Of a DNA stretch of 64,000 bases, positions 43,717 to 53,077 are shown piece after piece (position 1 is the first letter of the stretch; each line of letters starts with the position of its first letter). The DNA is from Acidovorax benzenivorans (lineage in GTDB: Bacteria > Pseudomonadota > Gammaproteobacteria > Burkholderiales > Burkholderiaceae_C), in NCBI RefSeq assembly GCF_028680575.1, contig NZ_JAPCKI010000004.1, positions 372,001 through 436,000 on the forward strand, given 5' to 3'. A program made the translations under genes and the position numbers. Under the pieces are notes generated by a model. It saw only the letters and a list, made by a program, of their open reading frames with translations, had not been told where the DNA came from and did no database searches.

Positions 43717-44355
43717 ATGTCATCCCAGTCCCCTACCGCCCCCGCAGCGCCTGCCCCCCTGGCCGTGCCCCACAGCCTGACAGAAGACGCCGTGGCGATC
43801 TTTACCGGGGTGTTGCTGATCTCGGTGGGGGTGGCGTTTTTCACCAGCGCCGGGCTGCTCACGGGCGGCACGGCCGGGCTGGCGTTCTTGTTGCATTACG
43901 CCACGGGCATCGGCTTTGGCAAGATTTTCTTTGTGCTCAACCTGCCGTTTTACTGGCTTGCACTGCGCAAGCTGGGGCGGGCCTTCACCGTCAAGACCTT
44001 CATCGCTGTGCTGTTGCTGTCGCTGCTGACCGAGCTGCAGTCGCAGTTCCTACAGTTTGCACAACTGCAGCCGCTGTATGCGGCCATTGCGGGTGGGCTG
44101 ATCACCGGCACTGGGTTTCTGGTGCTGTTCCGCCACCGCTGCAGCCTGGGCGGCGTGGGCATTGCCGCGCTGTACCTGCAAGACCGTTACGGCTGGCGTG
44201 CGGGCAAGGTGCAGATGGCCGTGGACTGCTGCATCGTGCTGCTGGCGCTGTGGACGGTGGATCCCCTGCGCGTGGCGTGGTCCATTGCTGGCGCCGTGGC
44301 GCTGAACCTGGTGCTGGCCATGAACCACCGGCCAGGCCGCTACATGGCGGTTTAG
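43717..44355 (+). CDS. YitT-family membrane protein
   Basis: 212-residue inner-membrane protein with about five hydrophobic helices. The family stretch FTSAGLLTGGTAGLAFLLHY and GLITGTGFLVLFRHRCSLGG are typical of YitT/DUF161 proteins, whose function is unclear. The ATG at 43717 gives the normal N-terminus; the upstream frame is GC-rich and lacks membrane character. Its end overlaps that of the convergent large gene by four bases. Confidence 0.82.
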   Translation: MSSQSPTAPAAPAPLAVPHSLTEDAVAIFTGVLLISVGVAFFTSAGLLTGGTAGLAFLLHYATGIGFGKIFFVLNLPFYWLALRKLGRAFTVKTFIAVLLLSLLTELQSQFLQFAQLQPLYAAIAGGLITGTGFLVLFRHRCSLGGVGIAALYLQDRYGWRAGKVQMAVDCCIVLLALWTVDPLRVAWSIAGAVALNLVLAMNHRPGRYMAV

Positions 44356-47300
44356 GGCGATGTAGTCCCAGCTACCACCTGCCAGCCCAGCCCACTGTGC
44401 AGGCGCTGCTCCAACGCCTCGATGGGCACTGGGCGGCTGAACAGGTAGCCCTGCCACAGCGTGCAGCCGTGGCGCTCCAGAAACGCGCGCTGCGCTTCGG
44501 TCTCTACCCCCTCGGCAATCACGTCGATGCCCAGGCTCTGCGCCATGCCGATGATGGTCTGCACGATGAGCGCGTCGGTGTGCTGAATGCCAATGTTGCG
44601 CACAAAGCTCTGGTCGATCTTGAGCTGGTCGAGCGGCAACCGTGTCAGATACGACAGCGATGACTGCCCAGTGCCAAAGTCGTCCATCGAAAAGCGCAGG
44701 CCCAGCGCGCGCAGCGCATTCATCTTGGCGATGGTGTCGTCCACGTTGTCCAGTGCCAGGCTCTCGGTCAGCTCCAGCTTCAGTCGGTCGGGTCGCGCGC
44801 CGGTCTGCCGCAACACGGCCACCACCTGCTCCATGAAGTCGGCCTGGCGGAACTGGCGCGCGCTCACGTTGACGGCCAGTTGCAGGTCCGCAGTAGCGGG
44901 GTGGTCCTGCCACCGGCGCAGTTGTGCGCAGGCGGTTTGCAACACCCACAAGCCGATGGGCAGGATCAACCCGGTCTCTTCGGCCAACGGGATGAACTCA
45001 AACGGAGGCACCATGCCGCGCGCCGGGTGCTTCCAGCGGATCAGCGCCTCGGCCCCCACCACGTGGGTGCCGCAACCCACCTGCACCTGGTAGTGCAACG
45101 TGAACTGGCCTTGGTCGAGTGCAGCACGCAGGTCGTTCTCCAGCGCGGCGCGGGCGGTGACGGCGGCCTGCATGCGGGGGTCAAAAAAGCGGATGCCGTT
45201 GCGCCCTGCCGTCTTGGCTGCATACATGGCCAGGTCGGCGTGTTTGACCACGTCTTCCACCGTCTGGCTTTGGCCGCTGAACAACACCGCACCCACGCTG
45301 GTGGTGCTGTGTACATGGTGCGATGCCAGCTGGTAGGGCTGGTTGAGCGCGGCCAGAATCTTCTCGCCCACCGTCTGCGCCTGTTCGGCAGCGTCGGTGG
45401 CCAGCGCACCCAGGTCTTCCAGCAGCACAAGAAACTCGTCGCCCCCCAGGCGCGCCACCGTGTCGCCTTCACGCACGCAGGCCGTCAGCCGCTGGGCCAC
45501 CTGCTGCAGCAGCACGTCACCCATGTCGTGGCCCAAGGTGTCGTTCAGGGTCTTGAAGTGGTCCAGGTCCAGGCACAGCAGGGCCCCTTGCTGGCCTGCG
45601 CGCGCGCTGGTGGCAAAGGCTTGTTGCAGCCGGTCCATCATCAGGCGGCGGTTGGGCAGGTGGGTGAGCGGGTCGTAGAACGCCAGGTGCTCGATCTCGC
45701 GCGCTGCCGCCGCGCGCTGGGTGATGTCGCTGAGTGTGGCCACATAGTGCGTCAGCACCCCATGCTGGTCCGTCACTGCGGAGATGGCCATGAAGTGCAG
45801 GCTCACCTCGCCGCTCTTGCAGCGGTTCCACAGCTCGCCCTTCCACTCGCCCGTGCTGGCCAGGCTGGCCCACATGGCATCAAAAAACGCCTTGTCATGG
45901 TGGCCCGAGGCCAGCAGGCTGGTGCGGCGGCCCACCACCTCGCCGGCGCCATAGCCGGTGATGCGGCTGAACGCCCGGTTGGTGCGCAGGATGAGGGTGT
46001 CCGCGTCGGACACGATCATGCCCTCTTGCGATTCAAACGCAATGGCGGCGATACGCAGCTCGTTCTCGTCGCGCTTGCGGGCCGAGATGTCCTTGCCCAC
46101 ACCCCGGTAGCCACAAAACACCCCCTCGTCATCAAACACCGGCGTGCCGCTGATGGACACCCAATACGAGCGCCCCTGCAAGTCATGGCGCTCGAACTCG
46201 AAGTCGCGAAACTCCTGGTGGCGCTCCAGCAGCGCGCGGTGCTCCTCCCACAGCGCATCGCTCATGCCCGGCGCAGCCAGCTCCCAACGCGTCTTGCCCA
46301 TGTGCAGCGCGGCCTCCTGCACCAGCCGGTCGTCGGCCCGGCCTTCCACATGGGTCAGGCGGAACTGCGCGTCCTGCTCCCAGTACCAGTCGGACGACAA
46401 CGCGGTCAGGGTGCGAAAGCGCGCCTCGTTGTCCTCCAGCTTGCGGCGCACGCGGTAGGACTCGCTCACGTCGCTGAACACCAGCACCACCCCTACGATC
46501 TGCCCCTGGGGGTTGCGAATGGGCGCTGCACTGTCGGCGATCTGGTATTCGGCCCCATGTCTCGCCAGCAAGGTGGTGTGGTTGCTCAACGCCACCACCT
46601 GGCCCTTGTCCATCACCTGTTGCACCGGGTCCACCTGTGGCTCGCGGGTGCTGGTGTTGATGATGCGGAACACCTCTGGCAGAGGCTGGCCCAAGGCCTG
46701 TGCCAGCGGCCAGCCCGTCAGGCGCTCGGCCACCGCGTTCATGCGGGTGATGCGGCCCTGCGCGTCGGTGGCGATCACGCCATCGCCGATGGAGTGCAGC
46801 GTGATGGCCAGGTTTTCTTCGCTCTGGCGCAGTTCGGCCTCGGCGTTCTGTCGCGTCAGGGCCATGCGGTCAAACCGGCGGCCCAGCTCGGTCAGCTCCT
46901 GCAGGCCCGTGGCAGGCGCGCGCGACACATAGCGCCCCTCGGCCAGCTCGTCCGTGGCGTGCAGCAGGCGCCGCAGGGGCCGCATCACGCCGCGCCGCAC
47001 ACCCACCTGCGCCACGGCAAATGACAGCACCAGGCCCGCCAGCAAAAACGCCATCTCGGTCCACATGCGGCTGTTGGCGGCGGCGTACAGGTTGTCGAGC
47101 GGCACGGCCAGGCTCATGGTGGCCACCGGTTTGCCGCCCGACTCGATCAGGGGCTGGAACACCACCAGTTCGGGTGCGCCATCGGGGCGGTAGCGCTGGC
47201 GCTGCCCCTGGGGTGTTTGAAGCACCAGGGCGCGGAACTCGGCATCGGCAAACGGAGCCCCCAGTTCGCTGGCATCGGGCGGGTAGCGTGCCAGCACGCG

Positions 47301-47924
47301 GCCGTCGGGGTCGGACACCCGGGCCACCGCGCCTTCAGGCAGCCCCAGGTCGGTGAGGCGCAGGCTCCACCACTCCAGCGACACCACCGCCACGGCGGCC
47401 GCCACCACATCCTGCGTGCCAGGGGGAACCACCGGATAGGCAAAGTTGACGCTGGCCACCTGGGCGGCACGGTCAACCTGAAAGCTGCCCACAGCAAAGT
47501 CCCGCCCCGCAATCGCCTGCTGAAAATAAGGGCGGTTGGCCACGTTGACAGGAGCCTTGAGCGGACGCGCATTGCACAGCAGCTCGCCATCCGCACGCGG
47601 CACGCCAATGTTGACGTAGGTGGTGTTGAGCGACAGCACCTCGGCCAAGTAGCGCCCGCACTGGGGCGCTGCAGGGTCGTGCACTTGCGGCATGGCCGCG
47701 AGTTGCTGCAGAAACTGGCGGGTGTTCTGGATCAGGCGTTGCTGGGTGCCGGCCACCGACTGCAGGGTCTGCAGCGCGCGCTCTTCTGCCGCGGCAATCG
47801 CATCCATGCGGTGGGCCCGTGCCTGGTACACCACCAGCAGCACCGCTGGCAGCGTGGCCCACAGCACCAGCCAGCGGATCCGCGCGGACAAAGTGCTCCA
47901 CATTCCAGCGACCCATGAGGGCAT
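44352..47924 (-). CDS. Membrane sensor with three PAS domains, GGDEF and EAL
   Basis: 1190-residue cyclic-di-GMP enzyme. Layout from the chosen ATG: TM helix about 18-36, periplasmic Cache-like sensor 40-285, TM helix 290-310, HAMP 311-365, three PAS domains between 370 and 755, GGDEF about 760-925 (LGGDEFLVLLED, intact) and EAL about 940-1190 (GAEALIRWKHP, MDDFGTGQSS, intact). Both catalytic signatures are complete, so it could make or degrade c-di-GMP. The signal is unknown. ATG 47924 was chosen; an upstream in-frame start at 48002 adds a less likely leader. Confidence 0.88.
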   Translation of the reverse strand: MPSWVAGMWSTLSARIRWLVLWATLPAVLLVVYQARAHRMDAIAAAEERALQTLQSVAGTQQRLIQNTRQFLQQLAAMPQVHDPAAPQCGRYLAEVLSLNTTYVNIGVPRADGELLCNARPLKAPVNVANRPYFQQAIAGRDFAVGSFQVDRAAQVASVNFAYPVVPPGTQDVVAAAVAVVSLEWWSLRLTDLGLPEGAVARVSDPDGRVLARYPPDASELGAPFADAEFRALVLQTPQGQRQRYRPDGAPELVVFQPLIESGGKPVATMSLAVPLDNLYAAANSRMWTEMAFLLAGLVLSFAVAQVGVRRGVMRPLRRLLHATDELAEGRYVSRAPATGLQELTELGRRFDRMALTRQNAEAELRQSEENLAITLHSIGDGVIATDAQGRITRMNAVAERLTGWPLAQALGQPLPEVFRIINTSTREPQVDPVQQVMDKGQVVALSNHTTLLARHGAEYQIADSAAPIRNPQGQIVGVVLVFSDVSESYRVRRKLEDNEARFRTLTALSSDWYWEQDAQFRLTHVEGRADDRLVQEAALHMGKTRWELAAPGMSDALWEEHRALLERHQEFRDFEFERHDLQGRSYWVSISGTPVFDDEGVFCGYRGVGKDISARKRDENELRIAAIAFESQEGMIVSDADTLILRTNRAFSRITGYGAGEVVGRRTSLLASGHHDKAFFDAMWASLASTGEWKGELWNRCKSGEVSLHFMAISAVTDQHGVLTHYVATLSDITQRAAAAREIEHLAFYDPLTHLPNRRLMMDRLQQAFATSARAGQQGALLCLDLDHFKTLNDTLGHDMGDVLLQQVAQRLTACVREGDTVARLGGDEFLVLLEDLGALATDAAEQAQTVGEKILAALNQPYQLASHHVHSTTSVGAVLFSGQSQTVEDVVKHADLAMYAAKTAGRNGIRFFDPRMQAAVTARAALENDLRAALDQGQFTLHYQVQVGCGTHVVGAEALIRWKHPARGMVPPFEFIPLAEETGLILPIGLWVLQTACAQLRRWQDHPATADLQLAVNVSARQFRQADFMEQVVAVLRQTGARPDRLKLELTESLALDNVDDTIAKMNALRALGLRFSMDDFGTGQSSLSYLTRLPLDQLKIDQSFVRNIGIQHTDALIVQTIIGMAQSLGIDVIAEGVETEAQRAFLERHGCTLWQGYLFSRPVPIEALEQRLHSGLGWQVVAGTTSP

Positions 47925-48101
47925 ACCGACCTTTCTGTTCGAGAGAAAGAAAGAAGGCGTGTGCACACAACCACCACCAGCCACCCAGCCAGCGGCAGAC
48001 ATGTTTTGTCACATGTTACTGCCCATGCTCCCAAAAGGCATGCAAGATTTGCGCGGGTTTGCCCGCCGTGCGTGCCGGAATAAGGCACCAGAGAGCGCGC
48101 A

Positions 48102-48125
48102 CGGGCGGAACCTTTTGTCCGCCCG
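48102..48125. promoter_or_regulatory. Perfect 8-bp dyad before the copper operon
   Basis: CGGGCGGA (48102-48109), ACCTTTTG, TCCGCCCG (48118-48125). It lies 15 bases before the first ATG of the copper gene cluster. It may be an operator or a leader hairpin; no copper regulator gene lies beside it. Confidence 0.45.
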
Positions 48126-48140
48126 CCGTATCATGTTGGG

Positions 48141-48647
48141 ATGCGTCGCGGCTTTTTCTTCCTGCTGATGGTGGTGCTGGTCCTTCGGGGCCTGACGGGC
48201 ACTGCCATGGCGGCGGGCATCGTGGCGCCGCTGCTGCCAGCAGGCCCCACGCAGCACACTGTGGCCCATGTGCCCCAGCCAGAGGGCATGGCCCACCAGG
48301 ACCAGGACCACCAAGACGACCAGCCCGCAGCCCATGCGCAGGCTGGGGGCATGCCAGTCGGTACGGATCGCGGCCATGATGGCCACCATGGTGACCCTGC
48401 GGTTGAACCCGCCATCGACCACACCGGCATCTACTTTGCTGCCTGCCAGGACCAGAGCGAAGGCTGCGACACGCACGACCACCACAGCGCTAGCTGCTCG
48501 GCCTGCGAAATCTGCCATTCGGCCATGCTGGGTCTGCCCGCATCGCTGACCCCCTCCCCTCTGCCGACTGGGGCCCTGCTGCCCCTGGCCGCCGCGCAGT
48601 TTGACAGTGCCCCAGCAGCGCTGGCCATCAAACCACCCATCGCCTGA
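48141..48647 (+). CDS. Secreted His-rich protein, DUF2946-like, first gene of the copper cluster
   Basis: 168 residues: a signal peptide (MRRGFFFLLMVVLVLRGLTG), a His/Asp-rich middle (HQDQDHQDDQ, HDGHHGD), then a Cys/His knuckle CSACEICHSAM near residue 128. DUF2946-like proteins with this motif are often next to copper genes. It probably binds copper in the periplasm. It is followed by a series of closely spaced or overlapping copper genes on the same strand. Confidence 0.7.
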   Translation: MRRGFFFLLMVVLVLRGLTGTAMAAGIVAPLLPAGPTQHTVAHVPQPEGMAHQDQDHQDDQPAAHAQAGGMPVGTDRGHDGHHGDPAVEPAIDHTGIYFAACQDQSEGCDTHDHHSASCSACEICHSAMLGLPASLTPSPLPTGALLPLAAAQFDSAPAALAIKPPIA

Positions 48648-48751
48648 TCCCCGACGCCCGAAGTGCGTCTGCCACGGCCTGAATGCCCCCGAGCAGTGGG
48701 GCCCTTTGGGCGGCAGCGCCATGTTTTTTCGTTCGTTGTCTGGAGATCGCC

Positions 48752-49198
48752 ATGCGCGCCCCTGCCGTTTCTCTCTCCTTGCAGTCGCCCTGGCCGTTGT
48801 GGCCGATGCGACTGGCATGCCTTGCCCTGTTATCCCCCTTGCTGGCGCAAGCCCAGAGCCCATCCGCCCTCGACGCCGCCCGCGCCGATGCGCCCACCGC
48901 CCCCCTGACGTACACGGCCATGCCGCCGCAGCCCCCGCTGGTGGACGCCCCGCCCACACCCCAAGCCTGGCGCCAGGCGCATGAAGCCGTGGGCGCGTTC
49001 CCGCGCGGCCATGCAGACATCGTGGCGTGGGAGGCGCAGGGCGGCGTTGCCCCCTCCCCCGCGCCCACAGCCTCCACGGCGGCCCCAATGTCGCCTCACC
49101 GCCATGAAATGCACCACGGCATGTCCCATGGGATGCCCCACGGGGGCCATGGCAGTGCTCCGCCTCCCCACCACCCCATGCAGAAAGGCAAGCAATGA
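48752..49198 (+). CDS. Periplasmic His/Met-rich protein of the copper cluster
   Basis: 148 residues. A signal peptide (MRLACLALLSPLLAQAQ), an alanine/proline-rich middle and a metal-binding tail HRHEMHHGMSHGMPHGGHG. ATG 48752 follows TGGAGA. It overlaps the TolC-like gene by four bases. It probably buffers copper or silver; no named family. Confidence 0.65.
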   Translation: MRAPAVSLSLQSPWPLWPMRLACLALLSPLLAQAQSPSALDAARADAPTAPLTYTAMPPQPPLVDAPPTPQAWRQAHEAVGAFPRGHADIVAWEAQGGVAPSPAPTASTAAPMSPHRHEMHHGMSHGMPHGGHGSAPPPHHPMQKGKQ

Positions 49199-50622
49199 CC
49201 AGCGCACACCGCCTCTCCCTGCTGGCCGCTGCCGCCCTGCTGGCGGGCTGCGCCAGCGTGTCGCCCGACGGCCTGCGCGGCGACGTGGCTGCACTCACGG
49301 CAGGCCGTACCGCCAGCGCGCCACAGGCGGCCCTGCCCGCCATGGACCCCAGCGCCCGCGCACAAGCCCAGCAGTCCATCGAAGGCTGGCTGGCACAGCC
49401 CTTGACACAAGACGCTGCCGTGCGCATTGCCCTGCTCAACAACCCCGGCCTGCAAGCCCGGCTGGCCGCACTGGGCGTGGCCGATGCCGAGCGTGTGCAG
49501 GCCATCACCCTGCCCAACCCGCATCTTGCGCTGGGACGGTTCACCAACAGCCACGAGCGCGAAATCGAACGCACGCTGGCCTTCAGCCTGATCGACCTCA
49601 TCACCCTGCCCTGGCGCACCGAGCGGCAGGCCGAGCGCCTGCAGATCGCCACGCAGCAAGCCGCGCAGGACGTGGTGACGCTTGCCGCCGACACCCGCCG
49701 CGCCTGGCTGCGTGCCGTGGCCGCCGAGCAAGTGGCGGCCACGCATGACCGCATGGTCGAAGCCGCCGAGGCCGGGGCCGAGCTGGCGCGCCGCATGGTG
49801 CAGGTGGGCAACTGGAGCCGCCTGCAGCAAGCCCGTGAGCAGGCCGTGCTGCAAGAGACCACCCGCCAGCGCGCCCTTGCCCGCCTGGCCGCAGCCACTG
49901 AACGCGAGCAGCTCAACCGCCGCATGGGCGTGTGGGGGCTGCAAGCGCAATACCATTTGGCCAAGCAGCTGCCGCCCCTGCCCACCACAGCCTTGCCCGC
50001 CGACGGCATCGAAACCACGGCACTGCGCGAGCGGCTGGATGTGCAAGCCGCCCGCCGCCAGCTCGACACCCAGGCCGTGCGCCAGGGCTGGAGCCGTGCA
50101 GGCGCGGTGTTTGGCGACATCGGCCTGGCGTACAGCCGCAACACCACCACCGAGCGCGACACCGGCAGCAGCGACGTGAAGCGCGGCTGGGAGATCGAGC
50201 TGCCCCTGCCCTTGTTCGACTGGGGCGGCGCCGCCCGCACCCGCGCCCAGGCCGAGGTAGAACAAAGCGCCGCCCAGTTGCAAGACACCGCCGTGCGCGC
50301 CCGCAGCGAAGTGCGCAGCGCCTGGCTCACCTACCGCACCGCACTCGACCTGGCGCGCCAGCAGCAGGCCGAGGTGGTGCCCCTGCGCCAGCTCATCAGC
50401 GACGAAACCACCCTGCGCTACAACGGCATGCTGGCCAGCGTGTGGGACATGCTGGCCGAAGCGCGCAACAGCACCCAGGCCGTGGCCAACGCCATCGAAG
50501 CGCAACGCGACTTCTGGTTGGCCGAGACGGACCTGCAACTTGCGCTGACTGGCACATCGCCGGGCGCCCTGCAGGGCCTCACCCCCGGCGCCGCAGCCTC
50601 CACCACCCCACAAGGCCATTGA
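49195..50622 (+). CDS. TolC-family outer-membrane efflux lipoprotein
   Basis: 475 residues with a lipoprotein signal (LLAAAALLAGC) and two repeats of the TolC/outer-membrane factor type (helical regions around 85-300 and 320-455; LNNPGLQARLAALGVADAER in the first). Usually it works with RND pumps, but no RND pump gene is here. Its overlap with the preceding gene and its one-base gap to the oxidase gene put it in the copper operon. Confidence 0.83.
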   Translation: MTSAHRLSLLAAAALLAGCASVSPDGLRGDVAALTAGRTASAPQAALPAMDPSARAQAQQSIEGWLAQPLTQDAAVRIALLNNPGLQARLAALGVADAERVQAITLPNPHLALGRFTNSHEREIERTLAFSLIDLITLPWRTERQAERLQIATQQAAQDVVTLAADTRRAWLRAVAAEQVAATHDRMVEAAEAGAELARRMVQVGNWSRLQQAREQAVLQETTRQRALARLAAATEREQLNRRMGVWGLQAQYHLAKQLPPLPTTALPADGIETTALRERLDVQAARRQLDTQAVRQGWSRAGAVFGDIGLAYSRNTTTERDTGSSDVKRGWEIELPLPLFDWGGAARTRAQAEVEQSAAQLQDTAVRARSEVRSAWLTYRTALDLARQQQAEVVPLRQLISDETTLRYNGMLASVWDMLAEARNSTQAVANAIEAQRDFWLAETDLQLALTGTSPGALQGLTPGAAASTTPQGH

Positions 50623-50623
50623 C

Positions 50624-52006
50624 ATGAACCGCCGCAATTTCTTCTCCGGCGCCGCCACGGCCGTGGCCGCAGCCTCCGTCAGCCGCGTGGCTCTGGCCGC
50701 GCTGCCCGAGCCCGCCATGCAGACCAGTGCCGACACCGCGCCGCCACTGCACCCGCCCACCGGCCGCCCCTACAACCCCGTGGTCACACTGAATGGCTGG
50801 ACCGCCCCCTGGCGCATGAATGCAGGCGTCAAGGAATTCCACCTAGTGGCCGAGCCCGTGGTGCGCGAAGTGGCGCCCGGCTTCCTGGTCAACATGTGGG
50901 GCTACAACGGCCAGAGCCCCGGCCCCACCATCGAGGTGGTCGAGGGCGACCGCGTGCGCATCTTCGTCACCAACCGCCTACCCGAGCACACCACCATCCA
51001 CTGGCACGGCCAGCGCCTGCCCAACGGCATGGACGGCGTGGGCGGCCTCACCCAGTCCGCCATCCAGCCCGGCAAGACCTTCGTGTACGAGTTTGTGGCG
51101 CGCCGCCCCGGCACCTTCATGTACCACCCACATGCGGACGAGATGGTGCAGATGGCCATGGGCATGATGGGCCTGTGGATCACCCACCCCAAGGGCAGCC
51201 ATCCACAGATTGCCAAGGTGCAGCGCGACTACGCCTTCCTGCTCAACGCCTTTGACGTGGAGCCCGGCAGCATGACCCCCAAGGTCAACACCATGCTGGA
51301 CCACAACATCTGGTGCTGGAACAGCCGCGTGTTCCCCGCCATCAGCCCGCTGGTGGCACGCCAGGGCGAGCGCGTGCGCATCCGCGTGGGCAACCTCACC
51401 ATGACCAACCACCCCATCCACTTGCACGGCCACGAGTTTGAGGTGACCGGCACCGACGGCGGCCCCGTGCCCAAAAGCGCGCGTTGGCCCGAGGTGACCA
51501 CCGACGTGGCCGTGGGCCAGATGCGGCAGGTGGAGTTCATCGCCGACGAGCCCGGCGACTGGGCGCTGCACTGCCACAAGAGCCACCACACCATGGGCGC
51601 CATGGGACACGACGTGCCCACCATGATCGGCGTTCAGCATGCGGGCCTGGTCGGCAAGATCCAGAAGATCGTGCCCGACTACATGGTGATGGGCGAACGT
51701 GGCATGGCCGACATGGGCGCCATGGAGATGCCGCTGCCCGACAACACCTTCCCGATGATGACCGGCACCGGGCCCTTTGGCCCGCTGGAGATGGGCGGCA
51801 TGTTCACCACGCTCAAGGTGCGCGCCGACCAGCCCGCAGGCAGCTACGCCGATCCCGGCGACTTCAAACAGCCACCCGGCACCCGGGCCTTTGAATGGCA
51901 AGGTGCGCCCGCCACCACGCCACGCCCCGCACGCACCGACACCCCAGGCACAGCCCCCGGCGCAGCCACCGCCCGCAAGCCCGCTACCGGCGGCCACCAG
52001 CACTGA
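50624..52006 (+). CDS. Tat-exported multicopper oxidase
   Basis: 460 residues. Twin-arginine signal MNRRNFFSGAATAVAAASVS. Copper ligands are visible: HWHG (about 128-131), HPHAD (about 168), HPIHLHGHEF (about 264-273) and HCHKSHHTMGAMGH near residue 311. It should oxidise Cu(I) or phenolic compounds in the periplasm, like CopA/CumA. The C-terminal tail is Met-rich then proline/alanine-rich. No gene symbol is given because it is shorter than classical CopA. Confidence 0.9.
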   Translation: MNRRNFFSGAATAVAAASVSRVALAALPEPAMQTSADTAPPLHPPTGRPYNPVVTLNGWTAPWRMNAGVKEFHLVAEPVVREVAPGFLVNMWGYNGQSPGPTIEVVEGDRVRIFVTNRLPEHTTIHWHGQRLPNGMDGVGGLTQSAIQPGKTFVYEFVARRPGTFMYHPHADEMVQMAMGMMGLWITHPKGSHPQIAKVQRDYAFLLNAFDVEPGSMTPKVNTMLDHNIWCWNSRVFPAISPLVARQGERVRIRVGNLTMTNHPIHLHGHEFEVTGTDGGPVPKSARWPEVTTDVAVGQMRQVEFIADEPGDWALHCHKSHHTMGAMGHDVPTMIGVQHAGLVGKIQKIVPDYMVMGERGMADMGAMEMPLPDNTFPMMTGTGPFGPLEMGGMFTTLKVRADQPAGSYADPGDFKQPPGTRAFEWQGAPATTPRPARTDTPGTAPGAATARKPATGGHQH

Positions 52007-52026
52007 ACGCAGAAATCCACAGCACC

Positions 52027-52524
52027 ATGAAAACTATCAAATTTATAGCTGCTTGCGCTTTATGGATAAGCGCTAGCGCCTCTTTTGGCCATGAAAACTC
52101 CCATCACGCCACCTCATCCAGCCCCGTCGTCAAGGAGCAGAAGGACTGGGGCATCGCGGGCGATGCCAAGGCCGTGCGCCGCACCATCACCCTTCGCATG
52201 GGCGATGACATGCGCTTCAGCCCCAGCCATATCGAAGTGCGCGAGGGCGACACCGTGCGGCTGCGCGCCGCCAACAAGGGCAAGGTACTGCACGAGATCG
52301 TGATCGGCACCAAGACCGAGCTGGGCCAGCACGCCGAGATGATGAAAAAGCACCCCGGCATGGAACACGACGAGCCCTATATGGCGCATGTGGCCTCAGG
52401 CAAGACCGGCGACATCGTGTGGCACTTCAACCGCGCCGGGAGTTTTGACTTTGCCTGCCTGATCCCCGGTCACTACCAGGCAGGCATGACCGGCACCATC
52501 ACCGTGCTGCCCCGCAACCCATAA
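52027..52524 (+). CDS. Periplasmic cupredoxin-type copper protein
   Basis: 165 residues. Signal peptide MKTIKFIAACALWISASASF, then a plastocyanin-like fold. Type 1 copper ligands are His in GKVLHEIVIG, and Cys, His and Met in FDFACLIPGHYQAGM. It may pass electrons or Cu ions to the oxidase. Part of the DNA for the signal peptide is a copy of the dispersed intergenic repeat (see the repeat entry), which is unusual. Confidence 0.85.
   Translation: MKTIKFIAACALWISASASFGHENSHHATSSSPVVKEQKDWGIAGDAKAVRRTITLRMGDDMRFSPSHIEVREGDTVRLRAANKGKVLHEIVIGTKTELGQHAEMMKKHPGMEHDEPYMAHVASGKTGDIVWHFNRAGSFDFACLIPGHYQAGMTGTITVLPRNP
52034..52093 (+). repeat. Dispersed intergenic repeat, copy C, inside a signal-peptide coding region
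   Basis: AATTTATAGCTGCTTGCGC, then TTTATGGATAAGCGCTAGCG and CCTCTTTTGGCCAT matches copy B (minus strand, 43501-43560) with single-base gaps and a few changes. In this frame it encodes residues of the cupredoxin signal peptide (KFIAACALWISASASFGH). Confidence 0.75.
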
Positions 52525-52540
52525 CGCCAGGAGAAACACC

Positions 52541-53077
52541 ATGACCACCGTACGCCATCGCTCCACATCCGCCACAGCCAGCCCGGCCCGCCGCCAATGG
52601 CTCGCCACCACCCTTCCGTTGCTGGGGGCGGGGGTGGCCCTCGCGTTCCTGCCAGGTCTGTCCCGAGCGGCCACCAGCACACCCACGCCGCTGGAGGTCT
52701 GGAAAGACCCGAATTGCGGCTGCTGCCAGGACTGGGTGGACCACATGCAATCCCATGGTTTTGCCGTGACGGTGCGCGCAACCGGCAACAACGCCGTGCG
52801 CGCACGCCTGGGCCTGCCGCAAAAGCTGGGCTCGTGCCATACCGCCCTTGTCGGCGGCTACGTCGTCGAAGGCCACGTGCCTGCCAGCGACGTGCGCGCC
52901 CTGCTGCAACAAAAACCCAAGGCCCTGGGCCTGGCCGTGCCCGGTATGCCGGTAGGCTCCCCAGGCATGGACGGCACCGTGTACGGCGAGCGGCGCGACC
53001 CGTACGACGTGCTGTTGGTCGCCCACGACGGCAGCACGCGCATCTTCAAGAGCTACAACAAGAAGGCATCCACATGA
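52541..53077 (+). CDS. DUF411 metal-binding protein
   Basis: 178 residues with a hydrophobic leader (TTLPLLGAGVALAFLPGLSR). The mature part has KDPNCGCCQDWVDHM and the SCHTALVGGYVVEGHV stretch that define DUF411, a thioredoxin-like family near copper and other metal resistance genes. The two vicinal Cys likely bind metal. It overlaps the CusF-like gene by four bases. Confidence 0.88.
   Translation: MTTVRHRSTSATASPARRQWLATTLPLLGAGVALAFLPGLSRAATSTPTPLEVWKDPNCGCCQDWVDHMQSHGFAVTVRATGNNAVRARLGLPQKLGSCHTALVGGYVVEGHVPASDVRALLQQKPKALGLAVPGMPVGSPGMDGTVYGERRDPYDVLLVAHDGSTRIFKSYNKKAST

Noticed and set aside
44880-47024. A 714-residue plus-strand frame opposite the PAS-GGDEF-EAL gene
   Set aside because: Mirror frame of a gene with intact catalytic motifs; composition rich in His/Gln/Arg repeats typical of an antisense reading.
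48009-50760. Long minus-strand frames opposite the copper operon
   Set aside because: They mirror genes with signal peptides and known metal motifs and have no ribosome sites or known domains.
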